From an uncultured Flavobacteriaceae bacterium (GTDB lineage Bacteria; Bacteroidota; Bacteroidia; Flavobacteriales; Flavobacteriaceae): DNA of 64,000 nucleotides. Numbering within the stretch: position 1 is the first letter of the stretch; each line of letters opens with the position of its first letter. The notes beneath the pieces are model-generated. The model was not told where the DNA came from and searched no databases. It saw only the letters and a program-made list of their open reading frames with translations. Of the stretch, positions 1 to 10,035 are shown in pieces. The position numbers were made by a program, and so were the translations under genes. Location: assembly GCA_937944485.1 (NCBI GenBank), contig CALDYU010000003.1, positions 186,001 to 250,000 of the forward strand, read 5' to 3'.

Positions 1-371
1 CTTTCATCGGCATCTTCTATTTCAAGATTAGATTTATCAAAAAAACCTTTAGGCAATTGATCATAAATAATATTGTTGCTGGTTATAATGATTTTTTCAT
101 TATCGAGAATATAAAAATTAAGAATTGTGTTTTGAAAAATAGCTTCTAGAACCTCTTCTATTGCCACATCTTGATAAGTACCTGAAAACCTATAATCATC
201 AAACCATTCTTCAATATAGTAGAACTGAAATGCCGTTTGAGATTCAATGCTATCTAACACAACTTTAATTGTTGTATCGGAGGCCGAAATTGAAACAACC
301 GGCGAATCTTGTTGTCCCAAAATACTGCCTGAATAAAACAGCATGAGAAAACCAAAAAAACGAATTTTCAT
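1..371 (-). CDS. STN-domain secreted/outer-membrane protein (N-terminal part, cut by window edge)
   Basis: Reading the minus strand from an ATG at 371 gives an open frame that runs off the left edge of the window, so only about 123 residues are visible. It begins with a short signal peptide (MKIRFFGFLMLFYSGSILG). About 85 residues follow in the beta-alpha-beta pattern of the secretin/TonB short N-terminal (STN) domain: hydrophobic strand, helix KVVLDSIESQTAFQF, then a VAIEEVLEAIF helix and a short FYILDNEKIII strand. In Bacteroidota this domain usually precedes a carboxypeptidase-regulatory domain, a TonB plug or a secretin. The rest is outside the window, so the full protein type cannot be told. 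It lies downstream of the penicillin acylase gene on the same strand, 204 bp away. Confidence 0.6.
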   Translation of the reverse strand, partial: MKIRFFGFLMLFYSGSILGQQDSPVVSISASDTTIKVVLDSIESQTAFQFYYIEEWFDDYRFSGTYQDVAIEEVLEAIFQNTILNFYILDNEKIIITSNNIIYDQLPKGFFDKSNLEIEDADE

Positions 372-575
372 GTACGAACTAATTTAATGATTATCACCAT
401 AATCTCATTTTATAAAAATGGGATTATGTCGCGGAAGGGGACAATTTTTTTATACAATATAGGTAAAATATTTTATTAGGAGGATGTTTAATTCTCGAAC
501 ATAACTATTACTACTGAAGGTAAAAAAGCAGTTCTTACATAGTATAATACGAGATAACAGCAATTCATAATCACG

Positions 576-2966
576 TTATGGCTTCAATACCAATTTAGCC
601 CCCGCGCTATTAACTATTTCCTCTTTATTCATCATCATCTTACGAAATTTACCTTGTATAAATAACTCCGCTTGATCTTTATAATGTTTACTAAAGGGGT
701 TTCCTGATTGTCCTGTAGGTAAAATACTCTGACTATTTTCTACGTCAGAAAAATCGATAATTCTTCTGGTTGAAGGGCCTGAACCTACTTTATAAAATCC
801 TTCAGAATTATAGCGAAAACCTAAATTGTTAATTACTTCTCGTGAGCCATGCACGGGAAAAGGGCCGACGTTAAAAAAAGAGCGCAAAGCATCCACTTGC
901 CCTATTGGGTGACCATGTTCTAAAGAATGTACTTTATTCCAAGTCCATTGATCGATATCTTCTCCAAAATCTTTTTGTAATGAGTTTATTGTTTTTTCAA
1001 AGGCTTTTAGAACTATATCTTCTTGTGATTCTACGACATCTTTAGTTTTTTGATCGTCCCACCAGATTGAATTCGAATTAGTGACTAAAGGTGCCATCAC
1101 CCTTTTACTCATATGTGTTGTTAAAAATTCCTCAAACCGATCAAAGCCCAATTCATCTTCAAATGTGTAGCGCATTACATAATACTCCCACCGATGAAAT
1201 ATTGTCGGGGCAACACTTTCTAATTGATGATCTCCTTGCCAAGTATTCAAACGATCAAGCAAAGCGATGTTTTCTTCACTTAATTTTGTAACATCTAATG
1301 ACTTGGCTAAGTTTTTTAAAACAGAAGGATCGACTGCGGAAGTAACGTCAGTAATCATTGCTTGAACAGCTTCTAAATCCCAATCATTTTTAGGTTCTAA
1401 TAATTCTACAATACGTTTAGCTCTATTTTCAGGAAGGTAATAACCAGGATAAAGTTTGCCATCGATAGGTTCAGGCTGATTATTCGCAGAATACACGTAT
1501 CTCCATGGTGGATTTACTGCCTGAGGGTTTTTAGAAAATTCAATATAGTTTTTCTCAGAGGGAAAAGCGGTTGTACTAGACTGAATAAATTTGGTATGCA
1601 CACTATCTGGTATTTCGTATAATTTCGCAGAAGCCCACCATGCAACATTCCCTTTAGCATCACCATACATAATATTGAGTCCAGGAGCATGTATTTTTGG
1701 TAATGCTCTTCTCACATCTTGCATGGTACTCGCATGCGCCATATCATAAAGTGATTCAATTACTTCATTTTTATGATTAGTATACAACCACCACATTGCA
1801 ATCGGGCGCTCACCAGAAATCTGATTGGCAATACCGTTTAAAACAGGACCTCGTTTTGTTTTTTTATATATAAACTTCGTTTCGGGCTCATCTTTTACTT
1901 TTATTGTTTTCTCAACAATTTCAAATGGCTCCCATCCCTTATCCGTTTTATATAATGTACTATCATTAGGATGCTCCTCTTCATAATAGAAATCAACATC
2001 ATCATTCTCAAACATAGTCATACCATAGGCAAGGTTACGGTCATGAGCTAATAGTGGAAAGGGTACTCCAGCCAGATGATAACCGTATTTTTCATAATTC
2101 GGTGTTACGACATGTGCTTCATACCACACCGAGGGTTGTGAAAAACCAATATGCGGATCATTAGCAAATATTACCTTTCCGTTTTTTGTTTTTTCAGGAC
2201 CTATTACCCAACTATTACTTCCTTCAAAAAGTGGAATGCGAAGGGATTCTAGGGTTTTTGTAACCGATGAAATTGTAACATTTACAGAAGTGCTATCTGC
2301 ACTAGGGCTAAAGTTTTTTATTAAGGTAGAAGTCGTATCTACATCTATCTGTAGGTCTTTTAGGTAGGTTTCTCCTAATTCTTGTTTAAGGTTAGACAAA
2401 AAAGGATCGGTCTTATGTGCTTGCGCAAAACTAAAAGACATGTACCCTAGGGTATTGTGAATGTCAACAAGCGTAAATGGCGTTTTTTCAATACCTGTTA
2501 AATAAAACTCTACTGGGGTTGGACCTTCTTCAATAAATTGATTTATACCGTCTAAATAGGCTTTCGACAGTTGTACCGAAGCTGAATTACGATCTAGAGA
2601 CTCAACCGTTTTATTTGAGGCTTCGTCAATACCCAAAGACAAGAAAAATTTATCAGTTTCTAAAACATCTTTGCCAAAAACTTCTGATAAACCTCCACGG
2701 CCTATTCGGCGCAAGAGTTCCATTTGCCAAAGTCTATCTTGCGCATGTACATAGCCTAATGCTCTAAAAGCATCAAGATTTGTCTTTCCATAAATATGTG
2801 GAATACCATAAGAATCATAATATACCTCAACACTATCATTCAAGCCACTCAGTTGTTGTTCTCCGTTATAATTGGGCTTTAGCGTAGAGGCAAAAATTGC
2901 AAGAGAAACGACAGCTATTGCCACAATAATCATTAGAATGATGCCAATTTTTTTTATTTTTTTCAA
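576..2966 (-). CDS. Penicillin acylase family (Ntn-hydrolase) protein
   Basis: This 796-residue protein has the layout of penicillin amidase/acyl-homoserine-lactone acylase precursors. It has an N-terminal membrane or signal segment (about residues 7-27), the alpha-chain motif GYVHAQDRLWQMELLRR near residue 71, and the autocleavage site EGSNSWVIG with Ser250 as the expected nucleophile and start of the beta chain. FANDPHIG and the LAYGMT motif follow. Family members self-process and hydrolyse amide bonds of penicillins, acyl-homoserine lactones or N-acyl amino acids in the periplasm. The substrate cannot be read from the sequence. The gene stands alone, with no neighbour hinting at quorum quenching. 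Confidence 0.88.
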   Translation of the reverse strand: MKKIKKIGIILMIIVAIAVVSLAIFASTLKPNYNGEQQLSGLNDSVEVYYDSYGIPHIYGKTNLDAFRALGYVHAQDRLWQMELLRRIGRGGLSEVFGKDVLETDKFFLSLGIDEASNKTVESLDRNSASVQLSKAYLDGINQFIEEGPTPVEFYLTGIEKTPFTLVDIHNTLGYMSFSFAQAHKTDPFLSNLKQELGETYLKDLQIDVDTTSTLIKNFSPSADSTSVNVTISSVTKTLESLRIPLFEGSNSWVIGPEKTKNGKVIFANDPHIGFSQPSVWYEAHVVTPNYEKYGYHLAGVPFPLLAHDRNLAYGMTMFENDDVDFYYEEEHPNDSTLYKTDKGWEPFEIVEKTIKVKDEPETKFIYKKTKRGPVLNGIANQISGERPIAMWWLYTNHKNEVIESLYDMAHASTMQDVRRALPKIHAPGLNIMYGDAKGNVAWWASAKLYEIPDSVHTKFIQSSTTAFPSEKNYIEFSKNPQAVNPPWRYVYSANNQPEPIDGKLYPGYYLPENRAKRIVELLEPKNDWDLEAVQAMITDVTSAVDPSVLKNLAKSLDVTKLSEENIALLDRLNTWQGDHQLESVAPTIFHRWEYYVMRYTFEDELGFDRFEEFLTTHMSKRVMAPLVTNSNSIWWDDQKTKDVVESQEDIVLKAFEKTINSLQKDFGEDIDQWTWNKVHSLEHGHPIGQVDALRSFFNVGPFPVHGSREVINNLGFRYNSEGFYKVGSGPSTRRIIDFSDVENSQSILPTGQSGNPFSKHYKDQAELFIQGKFRKMMMNKEEIVNSAGAKLVLKP

Positions 2967-3008
2967 ATCGAGAATTTTAGAATGAAAAGATAGTTGAAAT
3001 AAGCTAAT

Positions 3009-3034
3009 AAAAAAAGCTCCTTTTTATTGGAGCT
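3009..3034 (-). terminator. Rho-independent terminator after dsbD
   Basis: Read on the minus strand, AGCTCC, an eight-base loop and GGAGCT are followed by a run of seven T. The hairpin lies about 25 bp past the dsbD stop codon and would end the four-gene minus-strand operon. Confidence 0.7.
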
Positions 3035-3059
3035 CTGTATTTTACTACTAATACCAAGT

Positions 3060-5033
3060 TTACTTGGTCACAGTTTTACTATGCTTCTGCAGGCCTGCCT
3101 TTAACCAATCTTTGTAAGTATCTCTATCAGTATATTGCACGGCACTATTCAAGATTTCCAATTCAGGAGAAAGTAAAACATAATAAGGTTGAGAAGCAGC
3201 GTTGAAATTTAAGGTTTGAAAAGTACCCCACTTCTGCCCTACAGTTTCTATTGTTTTTATTCTTCCTGAAGAGTACTGAAAGTCAAACTGCTGTTCCTTA
3301 GGAAGTTCTTTTCTGTCATCTACATAAAGTGAAATCAAAACGTATTCCTCTTTCAAAATGGGATAAATATCAGATTCGCTCCAAACGTTTTCTTCCATTT
3401 TACGACAATTCACACAGGCCCATCCTGTAAAATCTAATAAAATAGGTTTGTATTCTGCTTTGGCAACAGCAACCCCTTCCTCAAAATCTTTAAAACAATT
3501 TAATCCTAAAGGGCAATCGTTCTCTTGCTGAGCGAGCGTATAAAAATCTGGTGGAAGGAATCCGAAAAGTTTTAAATCAATAATATTGCCTAATCCTAAA
3601 ATCAAATACAAAGCAAATCCCGCACTAATAACGCCAGTTAATTTTCTACCTCCTGAAAGTTTTTGTTTTGGCCCGTCATGTGGAAATTTAAAAATTCCGA
3701 ACAAATACATTGCTAATAAAACGAAAAGAATAATCCATATTCCGATAAAAATCTCTCGTTTAAAAATCCCCCAATTACTGACCAAATCTGCATTTGAAAG
3801 GAATTTTAGTGCTAAAGCTAATTCAAGAAAGCCCAACACTACTTTTACCGTTGTCATCCACCCACCAGACTTTGGAAGCGAGTTCAACCAAGCAGGAAAT
3901 AAAGCAAACAAAGCAAAGGGTAAAGCCAAAGCCACACCGAAGCCAGTCATTCCTGCAGAAAGGTTAGTTGCCACATCACCTTCCGCCAAAGCCGTACTAC
4001 CCAATAAACCTCCTAATATTGGTCCAGTGCATGAAAAAGAAACTATAGCTAAGGTTACTGCCATGAAGAAAATTCCAATAAAACCTCCAACTTTGGTAGA
4101 AGCTTCATCCATTTTATTAGCCCAAGAACTTGGTAAAGTCAGCTCATAATATCCGAAGAACGAGAAAGCAAAGAAGACAAAAATGATAAAAAACAAAATA
4201 TTCAACCATACATTAGTCGCTATGGTGTTTAGTATTTGTGAATCGACGGAATCGAATACGTGAAAAGGCAAACTCAACAAAAAGTAAATCAAAACGATAA
4301 AAAAACCATAAAGCACTGCATTGGCAATTCCTTTAGATTTGCGCTGGGATTGCTTCGTAAAAAATGAAACCGTCAAAGGTATCATCGGAAAAACGCATGG
4401 CGTCAGTAGTGCTATAAGTCCGCCCAAAAAACCTAAACCAAAAATACCCCAAATACCTGAACTGATTTCTGAAACCTCCTCTGCATCAACCAACAACTCT
4501 TTGTTCTTAAAATCTTTCTTTAAATCATTGGTCATTGCCAGGCTTCGCGCATCAACTGTCTTTACATTTTCAGTAGCTACTCCTCCATCTAAAACAAATG
4601 CGAAAGCATTTGTTGCTGGAATACACACTTCTTTACATACTTGGTAATCAAGGCTAACATCAATCTGCCGCACATTAGGTTTCAAGAGTTTTATCCGTTG
4701 TTTGAAAATAGCCTGGTTAATAAAGAAAACTTCATCAATTCCAAAAACTTCTTCGTATTTACTTGTAGTCTCACTCTCTGAAGTAGTACCTATTAATTCA
4801 TAATCGACTCCTGCCTTATCATAATTAAATCGGCTTGGTTGGGAACCCCCTTCTGGAGTGAACTGTGAAAATATATGCCACTCATCAGCAATTTTCGCGG
4901 TCATTACTAACTCGTACTCGACGTCTGAAATCTTATTCCATTCCTGTGACCAAAGTACAGGCTCATCATCACTTTGCGCGAAAGCTGAAAAGGCTGTAAA
5001 AATAAACAGGAAGTATAAAATGAGTGATCTCAT
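3060..5033 (-). CDS. dsbD: Thiol:disulfide interchange protein DsbD family
   Basis: Membrane thiol-disulfide reductase carrying electrons from cytosolic thioredoxin to the periplasm. After a signal peptide comes a DsbD alpha-type domain with a cysteine pair (VCKEVC). Eight or so membrane segments follow, holding the paired cysteines TPCVFP and SFSCTGP. The C-terminal thioredoxin domain carries CVNC at residues 540 and 543, counted from the start chosen here. An upstream ATG at 5048 is possible. The ATG at 5033 is preferred because it overlaps the tilS stop as ATGA and leaves the signal peptide MRSLILYFLFIFTAFSAFA directly at the N terminus. It is the last gene of an operon with tilS, pabB and a flavin reductase. 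Confidence 0.92.
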   Translation of the reverse strand: MRSLILYFLFIFTAFSAFAQSDDEPVLWSQEWNKISDVEYELVMTAKIADEWHIFSQFTPEGGSQPSRFNYDKAGVDYELIGTTSESETTSKYEEVFGIDEVFFINQAIFKQRIKLLKPNVRQIDVSLDYQVCKEVCIPATNAFAFVLDGGVATENVKTVDARSLAMTNDLKKDFKNKELLVDAEEVSEISSGIWGIFGLGFLGGLIALLTPCVFPMIPLTVSFFTKQSQRKSKGIANAVLYGFFIVLIYFLLSLPFHVFDSVDSQILNTIATNVWLNILFFIIFVFFAFSFFGYYELTLPSSWANKMDEASTKVGGFIGIFFMAVTLAIVSFSCTGPILGGLLGSTALAEGDVATNLSAGMTGFGVALALPFALFALFPAWLNSLPKSGGWMTTVKVVLGFLELALALKFLSNADLVSNWGIFKREIFIGIWIILFVLLAMYLFGIFKFPHDGPKQKLSGGRKLTGVISAGFALYLILGLGNIIDLKLFGFLPPDFYTLAQQENDCPLGLNCFKDFEEGVAVAKAEYKPILLDFTGWACVNCRKMEENVWSESDIYPILKEEYVLISLYVDDRKELPKEQQFDFQYSSGRIKTIETVGQKWGTFQTLNFNAASQPYYVLLSPELEILNSAVQYTDRDTYKDWLKAGLQKHSKTVTK

Positions 5034-6337
5034 TGGGGAATTGTACATTTTATTATTTGTTTTGTATTCGAAGTTACAGAAAAACGCCTATCTGATCGCC
5101 TTCCTATAACCCAAACAATTTTATTCTCAGAACAAAGCAGCCATTGCCTTTCTTTAGCAATGACGTTAAACTTCTCATCTTTAAAATATTTGGAAAGCTT
5201 TTTCTTTCCCGTCATACCAAAGGGGTAAAAATAGTCGCCTTTTTGCCATTTCCTAACGACTAGTGGATATTTTAACGCAGCTTTGTCTACATAAAGTATG
5301 TCTTTGCCCTTTTCTTTTAATTCTCCAACGGTCTCCATTTTCATTTGAATTGGAAGCGTAATTTCACTTTGACCTTCCGCTATCTCGTATCTTTTAGATG
5401 ATTTCGTTGTTAACTCTTCAAGCAAAAGGTAATTTCTATCTCTTATCAAACGATGGGTTTTCGATCGAACTTCCTTACCACTTAAACCTTTTAACAGTCT
5501 TGAAATATCCTTCCAAGCCGTAAAGCCATAATCCTTTAACAAGGCGTATAAGTAAGCATTTTGCGGTTGTAAAACAGACAATTCATCAATAGACATTCGA
5601 AACCCCATGTCATTTTTCTCAAAAATTCTTGATTTCAGCAATTCGAGATAATTATTTGACACAGTATTACTGCCTTTTAAGTGGAATTGCGTTTTTTCAA
5701 AATTTTGTAAAAAAGTAGGATGTAACTCCTTTAAAACAGGAACGATTTCATGTCTGATTTTATTCCTTAAATACGTGGTGTCAGAATTACTAGCATCTTC
5801 TCGCCATGCCATATTTTCTTTCTTTGCATAATCTAAAATTTGTTCCCTTGAAAAAGCGAGTAATGGCCTTGAAATGGTATCGGTTTTAGCAGGGATTCCT
5901 ATTAAGCCATCAATACCAGTACCTCGAGAAAGATTGATTAAAAAAGTCTCAAGATTGTCATCAGCGTGATGCGCCGTAACCAATGTTTTTATTTGATGAT
6001 CTTGCATCAATTCAGCAAACCAAGTATATCTTAAATCACGTGCAGCAATTTGAATGTTTACTTTATTATTGTTTATATAGGTGGCTGTATCAAAATTAGT
6101 TATATGTAATTTTTTATTTATAGCTATCGCAAGATTGGAAACAAATTTGGCATCCGTATCGCTTTCAGCACCTCGAAGTTGAAAATTGCAATGTGCCAAG
6201 CTAAAATTCAACTGTAACTTATAACACAAATGCACTAAAACAACGCTGTCAAGTCCACCGCTACAGGCCAATAGAAATTGCTCTGAAGTCAGATTTGGAA
6301 AATTAGTCTCTAAATGTTTTCTGAATTTGCTTAACAC
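5030..6337 (-). CDS. tilS: tRNA(Ile)-lysidine synthetase TilS
   Basis: TilS modifies C34 of the CAU-anticodon isoleucine tRNA to lysidine using ATP and lysine. The PP-loop motif SGGLDS is at residues 26-31 and is followed by the typical HCNFQLRG and TAHHADDNLET segments. The C-terminal part contains the TilS substrate-binding domain (WQKGDYFYPFGMTGKKKLSKY). Length 435 is normal. The stop codon overlaps the start codon of dsbD, and pabB ends 25 bp upstream, so the genes are probably cotranscribed. Confidence 0.96.
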   Translation of the reverse strand: MLSKFRKHLETNFPNLTSEQFLLACSGGLDSVVLVHLCYKLQLNFSLAHCNFQLRGAESDTDAKFVSNLAIAINKKLHITNFDTATYINNNKVNIQIAARDLRYTWFAELMQDHQIKTLVTAHHADDNLETFLINLSRGTGIDGLIGIPAKTDTISRPLLAFSREQILDYAKKENMAWREDASNSDTTYLRNKIRHEIVPVLKELHPTFLQNFEKTQFHLKGSNTVSNNYLELLKSRIFEKNDMGFRMSIDELSVLQPQNAYLYALLKDYGFTAWKDISRLLKGLSGKEVRSKTHRLIRDRNYLLLEELTTKSSKRYEIAEGQSEITLPIQMKMETVGELKEKGKDILYVDKAALKYPLVVRKWQKGDYFYPFGMTGKKKLSKYFKDEKFNVIAKERQWLLCSENKIVWVIGRRSDRRFSVTSNTKQIIKCTIPQ

Positions 6338-6362
6338 CCTGCAAAGGTATCAAACAAAATAG

Positions 6363-7661
6363 TTATCCTTCAAGTACTTGGCGCATTGCTTTTGCCTTCA
6401 ACAAACATTCTTCGTATTCCTTCTCGGGAATAGCTTTTGCCGTAATAGCACTCCCTACCGAATACGAAACATATTGCTTTGATTCGTTATACAGAATACT
6501 GCGAATGACCACATTAAAATCAAAATCACTGTCAGGCGTAAAATAACCAACTGCGCCACTATAAAGTCCGCGCTTAAAAGATTCCAATTCCTCAATTATA
6601 CGCATCGCTGAAATTTTTGGGGCGCCAGTCATACTGCCCATAGGAAAGGTCTCTTTAATAATCTCTACTGGGTTTCTATCAACCGCTACTTCCGAGGAGA
6701 TCGTTGAAATCATCTGATGTACTTGCGAAAATGAATATACTTTACATAGTTCTTCTACAACGACACTTCCTTTTAAAGCACTTTTTGATAGATCATTACG
6801 AACGAGGTCAACAATCATAATATTTTCGGCCCGCTCTTTTTCATCAGATTGTAAATCAAATTGTAATTTTTTATCTTCTTCTTTGTTGACAGAACGCTTT
6901 GCCGTTCCCTTAATGGGTTGCGAAATAATTTTTACACCATCTTTTCGCAAATAGCGCTCTGGTGAGGCCGATAAAAGATACTTGTCATTGAGCTTTAAAA
7001 AAGTAGCGAAGGGAGCCCTTGAAATACTATTTAACTTTCGATAGGTTCTTAAAGCGTCAATCTGGGTGTTTTCTAAGTAAAATTCTTGACAAAAATTAGC
7101 TTCATAAATGTCGCCTCTATGAATATGTGAAAGCATGCTGCGCACCATTTTGAAATATTCATCTTTAAAAATGCGCATTTTTATACTAATATTCGTTTTT
7201 TCAGTTTCCTCAACTACTGCATCGTTTACGCATGCCACAATAGCATTATAATCAATCTCAATTTCGTCAGCCACCATATTCAGATAATTGAAATACACTG
7301 TATCACCATTGATCATTACAATTTTCTTCGGTTGAAAGAAATACAGTTCGGGAAATTCTAAGCCATCATAATTTTTAGAGTCTAAACGCTCGACATCATT
7401 TTTAAGATCGTACGAGAGGTAACCAAAAAGCCAGTCTTTGGTTTGTTCTTGATATTGTTTTAAGCTTTCAAAAGCATTTTGGGAATCAGTGCATAACGAG
7501 GTTAAAGCCTCTGTGGCTAATACAGCTTCAAATGAATTATAGTCGCTCAAATGATTATTGCTATCAGACCAAACAACTTCATCGAATTGTTGTGCCCAAC
7601 AAAGCAGCGCGTCTTTAAATACCTCAGCGTTCTCAATTTTAAAGGACAACTGTTTTCTCAA
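6363..7661 (-). CDS. pabB: Aminodeoxychorismate synthase component I (PabB)
   Basis: Chorismate-binding enzyme of folate synthesis that makes 4-amino-4-deoxychorismate. The catalytic domain fills the C-terminal two thirds. The PIKGT motif with Lys251 is the diagnostic PabB form, where anthranilate synthases have PIAGT. DLVRNDL, the GSMTGAPK motif and the terminal YEECLLKAKA segment are also present. The N-terminal third resembles the non-catalytic PabB/TrpE domain. No glutaminase subunit lies next to it. It is 5 bp from the flavin reductase gene upstream and 25 bp from tilS downstream. Confidence 0.9.
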   Translation of the reverse strand: MRKQLSFKIENAEVFKDALLCWAQQFDEVVWSDSNNHLSDYNSFEAVLATEALTSLCTDSQNAFESLKQYQEQTKDWLFGYLSYDLKNDVERLDSKNYDGLEFPELYFFQPKKIVMINGDTVYFNYLNMVADEIEIDYNAIVACVNDAVVEETEKTNISIKMRIFKDEYFKMVRSMLSHIHRGDIYEANFCQEFYLENTQIDALRTYRKLNSISRAPFATFLKLNDKYLLSASPERYLRKDGVKIISQPIKGTAKRSVNKEEDKKLQFDLQSDEKERAENIMIVDLVRNDLSKSALKGSVVVEELCKVYSFSQVHQMISTISSEVAVDRNPVEIIKETFPMGSMTGAPKISAMRIIEELESFKRGLYSGAVGYFTPDSDFDFNVVIRSILYNESKQYVSYSVGSAITAKAIPEKEYEECLLKAKAMRQVLEG

Positions 7662-7666
7662 GACCT

Positions 7667-8200
7667 CTATATTTCACCAACAAATGCCGCAAGGGCGTCT
7701 TCATGAGCATTTGCTAATTCGGTATTAACTATGCCTTTGTCCGTTTCGAAATTATCGTAAAACGAGGGCAATGAAAAACCGATTACTTTAGTAGCTCCAA
7801 ATCTTGGTAAGATATTATTTGCAATATCAAAAGCACCGATAGCACCTCGTTTACCGGGCGAAGTAGACATGAGTAATACCTTTTTACCATCTAGAAACTG
7901 CTTATCCAATCGTGATAACCAATCTAAAAAATTCTTGAAATAGGCCGATAAGTTTCCATTGTGTTCATTTACAGAAACTATAATTCCGTCTACAGATTTA
8001 ATGTCATCCATTACTGCTATGAGCGAATTTGAAAATCCGCTTTCCTTTTCGAGATCTTCACTGTAGATCGGAAACGGATAATTTACCATATTCATAAGCT
8101 TTATCTTATGTTCGCTTATCTTAGAAGTCGTATGTTTTACCAATTTGAAATTTATAGAATTCGAAGAATTGCTTCCTGCCAATGCCAATATTGTACCCAT
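7667..8200 (-). CDS. NADPH-dependent FMN reductase family protein
   Basis: Small flavodoxin-fold oxidoreductase of the NADPH-dependent FMN reductase family. The phosphate-binding loop ALAGSNSSNSIN is near the N terminus, and DGIIVSVNEHNGNLSAYFKNFLDW forms the flavin-binding region in two parts around residues 75-100. A longer frame starts at 8236. The ATG at 8200 is chosen because family members begin directly with the first beta strand (MGTILALAGS), giving 177 residues. It is the first gene of the pabB-tilS-dsbD run and is divergent from the membrane acyltransferase. The physiological substrate is unknown. Confidence 0.82.
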   Translation of the reverse strand: MGTILALAGSNSSNSINFKLVKHTTSKISEHKIKLMNMVNYPFPIYSEDLEKESGFSNSLIAVMDDIKSVDGIIVSVNEHNGNLSAYFKNFLDWLSRLDKQFLDGKKVLLMSTSPGKRGAIGAFDIANNILPRFGATKVIGFSLPSFYDNFETDKGIVNTELANAHEDALAAFVGEI

Positions 8201-8358
8201 AATTGTTTGTAGAATTGTCAAACGAAAATACCGCAAATACCATTATAATGCGAGTATTTTGGCTAATTTCGCTGGGCAGCATCTGGCCTGTTGGTCAGGC
8301 AGACGTATAAAACACCTGTTAGACAAGCATATAGCAACGTGAATTTTAATTTATTCCC

Positions 8359-9504
8359 TTGAAAAAGAAAACTGCAAGATTATATTTTATCGATGCTATT
8401 CGGGCATGGGCAATTCTTATGATGTTGCAAGGTCATTTTATCGACGGACTTCTTGACAATAGCTTTCGAGATGATACGAATTCGACATATCTGCTATGGA
8501 AATATTTTAGAGGGATTACCGCGCCTGTATTCTTCACTGTTTCCGGATTTATTTTCACCTATTTACTTATACGATCACCGAAAGAGGGATTTTCCAACCC
8601 TAGAGTCAAAAAAGGCATTAAAAGGGGCATAGAACTATTGTGTATTGGCTACCTGCTACGCATAAATTTTTCAGGTTTACTACAAGGCAAATTGTATGAT
8701 TCTTTCTTCTTAGTTGATGTTTTGCATTGTATCGGTTTGTCTATTTTAGGAATCATTTTGGGTTACTTACTTACTTATAAATTGCAGAAACGTTTATTTC
8801 CAGTTTTGCTATTAGGTATAACCATCGTATTATTTCTTTTCGAACCTGAGTATGCTAAATGGACCCTCAGCGAGGTGCCAGATTTATTTGCGAATTACTT
8901 GACCCAGATTAATGGATCTGTTTTTACTATAATTCCGTGGCTAGGGTATACCACAATTGGAGGCTTTATAGCTGTTTTGTTTACCCAGTATAAAGAGCAT
9001 AAAAAATTATATCCTTCTGCAATTGTTATTGCAATCAGCTCGGGTTTGATTTTAATTCTGTTTTCTTCGGATTTCTTTCTAGCCTTCTCTCGTTTAACAG
9101 GAGTGCAATTGTTTGAAGCTATTTATTACAATAATTATCTTTTTATTCGGCTCGGTGATGTCTTCTTAGCCTTTGCGGTATTTATGTTACTGCGACAATG
9201 GTTAACGAATAGTACCCTGTTGAAACTAGGTCAAAGCACCTTATCCATTTACGTTATTCATTTTATTATTTTGTATGGTAGTTTTACAGGATTCGGATTA
9301 TATCAGTTTTATAATCACTCACTAAGCCCCACAATAGTAATTCTAGGAGCTTTTGTATTTATGGTTGTATGTTCGATTATGGCCTTGTATTATGAAAAAC
9401 ATAAAGACAGTATAAAACAGCGTACTACTAATGTTCTAAAAAAAATGTGGTCGCCTTTAGGGTCTTTGATAAAAACATTTTATACCAAAATCAAACTTTT
9501 TTAA
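8359..9504 (+). CDS. Multi-spanning membrane acyltransferase (acyltransferase 3 / heparan-glucosaminide acetyltransferase-like)
   Basis: A 381-residue integral membrane protein with about ten hydrophobic segments. The start, RLYFIDAIRAWAILMMLQGH, has the Arg and His pattern seen at the first membrane helix of acyltransferase-3 and DUF1624 proteins, which move acyl groups to sugars or envelope polymers. The likely start is TTG at 8359; an in-frame stop lies 12 bp upstream and the next ATG would remove the first motif. The C terminus is basic and cytosolic. The target is not visible from context. The gene for a small secreted protein follows after 18 bp. Confidence 0.7.
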   Translation: MKKKTARLYFIDAIRAWAILMMLQGHFIDGLLDNSFRDDTNSTYLLWKYFRGITAPVFFTVSGFIFTYLLIRSPKEGFSNPRVKKGIKRGIELLCIGYLLRINFSGLLQGKLYDSFFLVDVLHCIGLSILGIILGYLLTYKLQKRLFPVLLLGITIVLFLFEPEYAKWTLSEVPDLFANYLTQINGSVFTIIPWLGYTTIGGFIAVLFTQYKEHKKLYPSAIVIAISSGLILILFSSDFFLAFSRLTGVQLFEAIYYNNYLFIRLGDVFLAFAVFMLLRQWLTNSTLLKLGQSTLSIYVIHFIILYGSFTGFGLYQFYNHSLSPTIVILGAFVFMVVCSIMALYYEKHKDSIKQRTTNVLKKMWSPLGSLIKTFYTKIKLF

Positions 9505-9522
9505 ATCAAACTGGTAAACATT

Positions 9523-10035
9523 ATGAAAAAAGTTAAATTGATACTTGCGGGAATTTTGTTAATGGTTCTTAATTACAGTTTCTCTCAATCCGAAACTAAA
9601 TCTTTTACTTACGAAAATTACAATTCAAAATCTTTGAAATTTATTGAATATACCAAAACCTCAGATGGATTTAAGGATTTAAAAAACTGGTTCGAGGGAA
9701 AAGTTAACGACGAACTAATAAAAAAACTAGGGGACTTAAATGAGTTTATCAATACTAATTCCCCAGGAATGAAAATCAACATTATTCCTTATAGCAAAAT
9801 TCCTAAAAAAAATAATCCTTTGGTCATTTATTATTTATTAGTTGATAAAGAAGAAAAAAATCAATTCGGATTGTTTATAGGATTTCTAGATGATGGAAAT
9901 AAAATTATTGACGATATTAAAACACTTAAATGGAGCAGCAAAGAGGGAAAACAAAAAGCCAATATGGATTCAACAGCTACTTCACTACCCCCACTACCCT
10001 CACTACCTCCACCCACAATAATCAAAAACGAATAA
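9523..10035 (+). CDS. Secreted protein of unknown function with proline-rich tail
   Basis: I do not recognise this 170-residue protein. It has a clear signal peptide (MKKVKLILAGILLMVLNYSFSQ) and a mixed alpha/beta body of about 125 residues. It ends in a short Ser/Leu/Pro tail (SLPPLPSLPPP) that looks like a linker or surface tail. It starts 18 bp after the membrane acyltransferase gene and may be cotranscribed with it. No catalytic motif was seen. Confidence 0.6.
   Translation: MKKVKLILAGILLMVLNYSFSQSETKSFTYENYNSKSLKFIEYTKTSDGFKDLKNWFEGKVNDELIKKLGDLNEFINTNSPGMKINIIPYSKIPKKNNPLVIYYLLVDKEEKNQFGLFIGFLDDGNKIIDDIKTLKWSSKEGKQKANMDSTATSLPPLPSLPPPTIIKNE

Noticed and set aside
3586..4149. 187-codon plus-strand frame inside dsbD
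   Set aside because: Long open reverse frames are common opposite membrane-protein genes; dsbD is clearly the real gene.
8145..8342. Plus-strand frame of 65 codons overlapping the flavin reductase start
   Set aside because: It is antisense to the 5' end of the reductase gene, shows no motif, and a promoter for the reductase is expected here.
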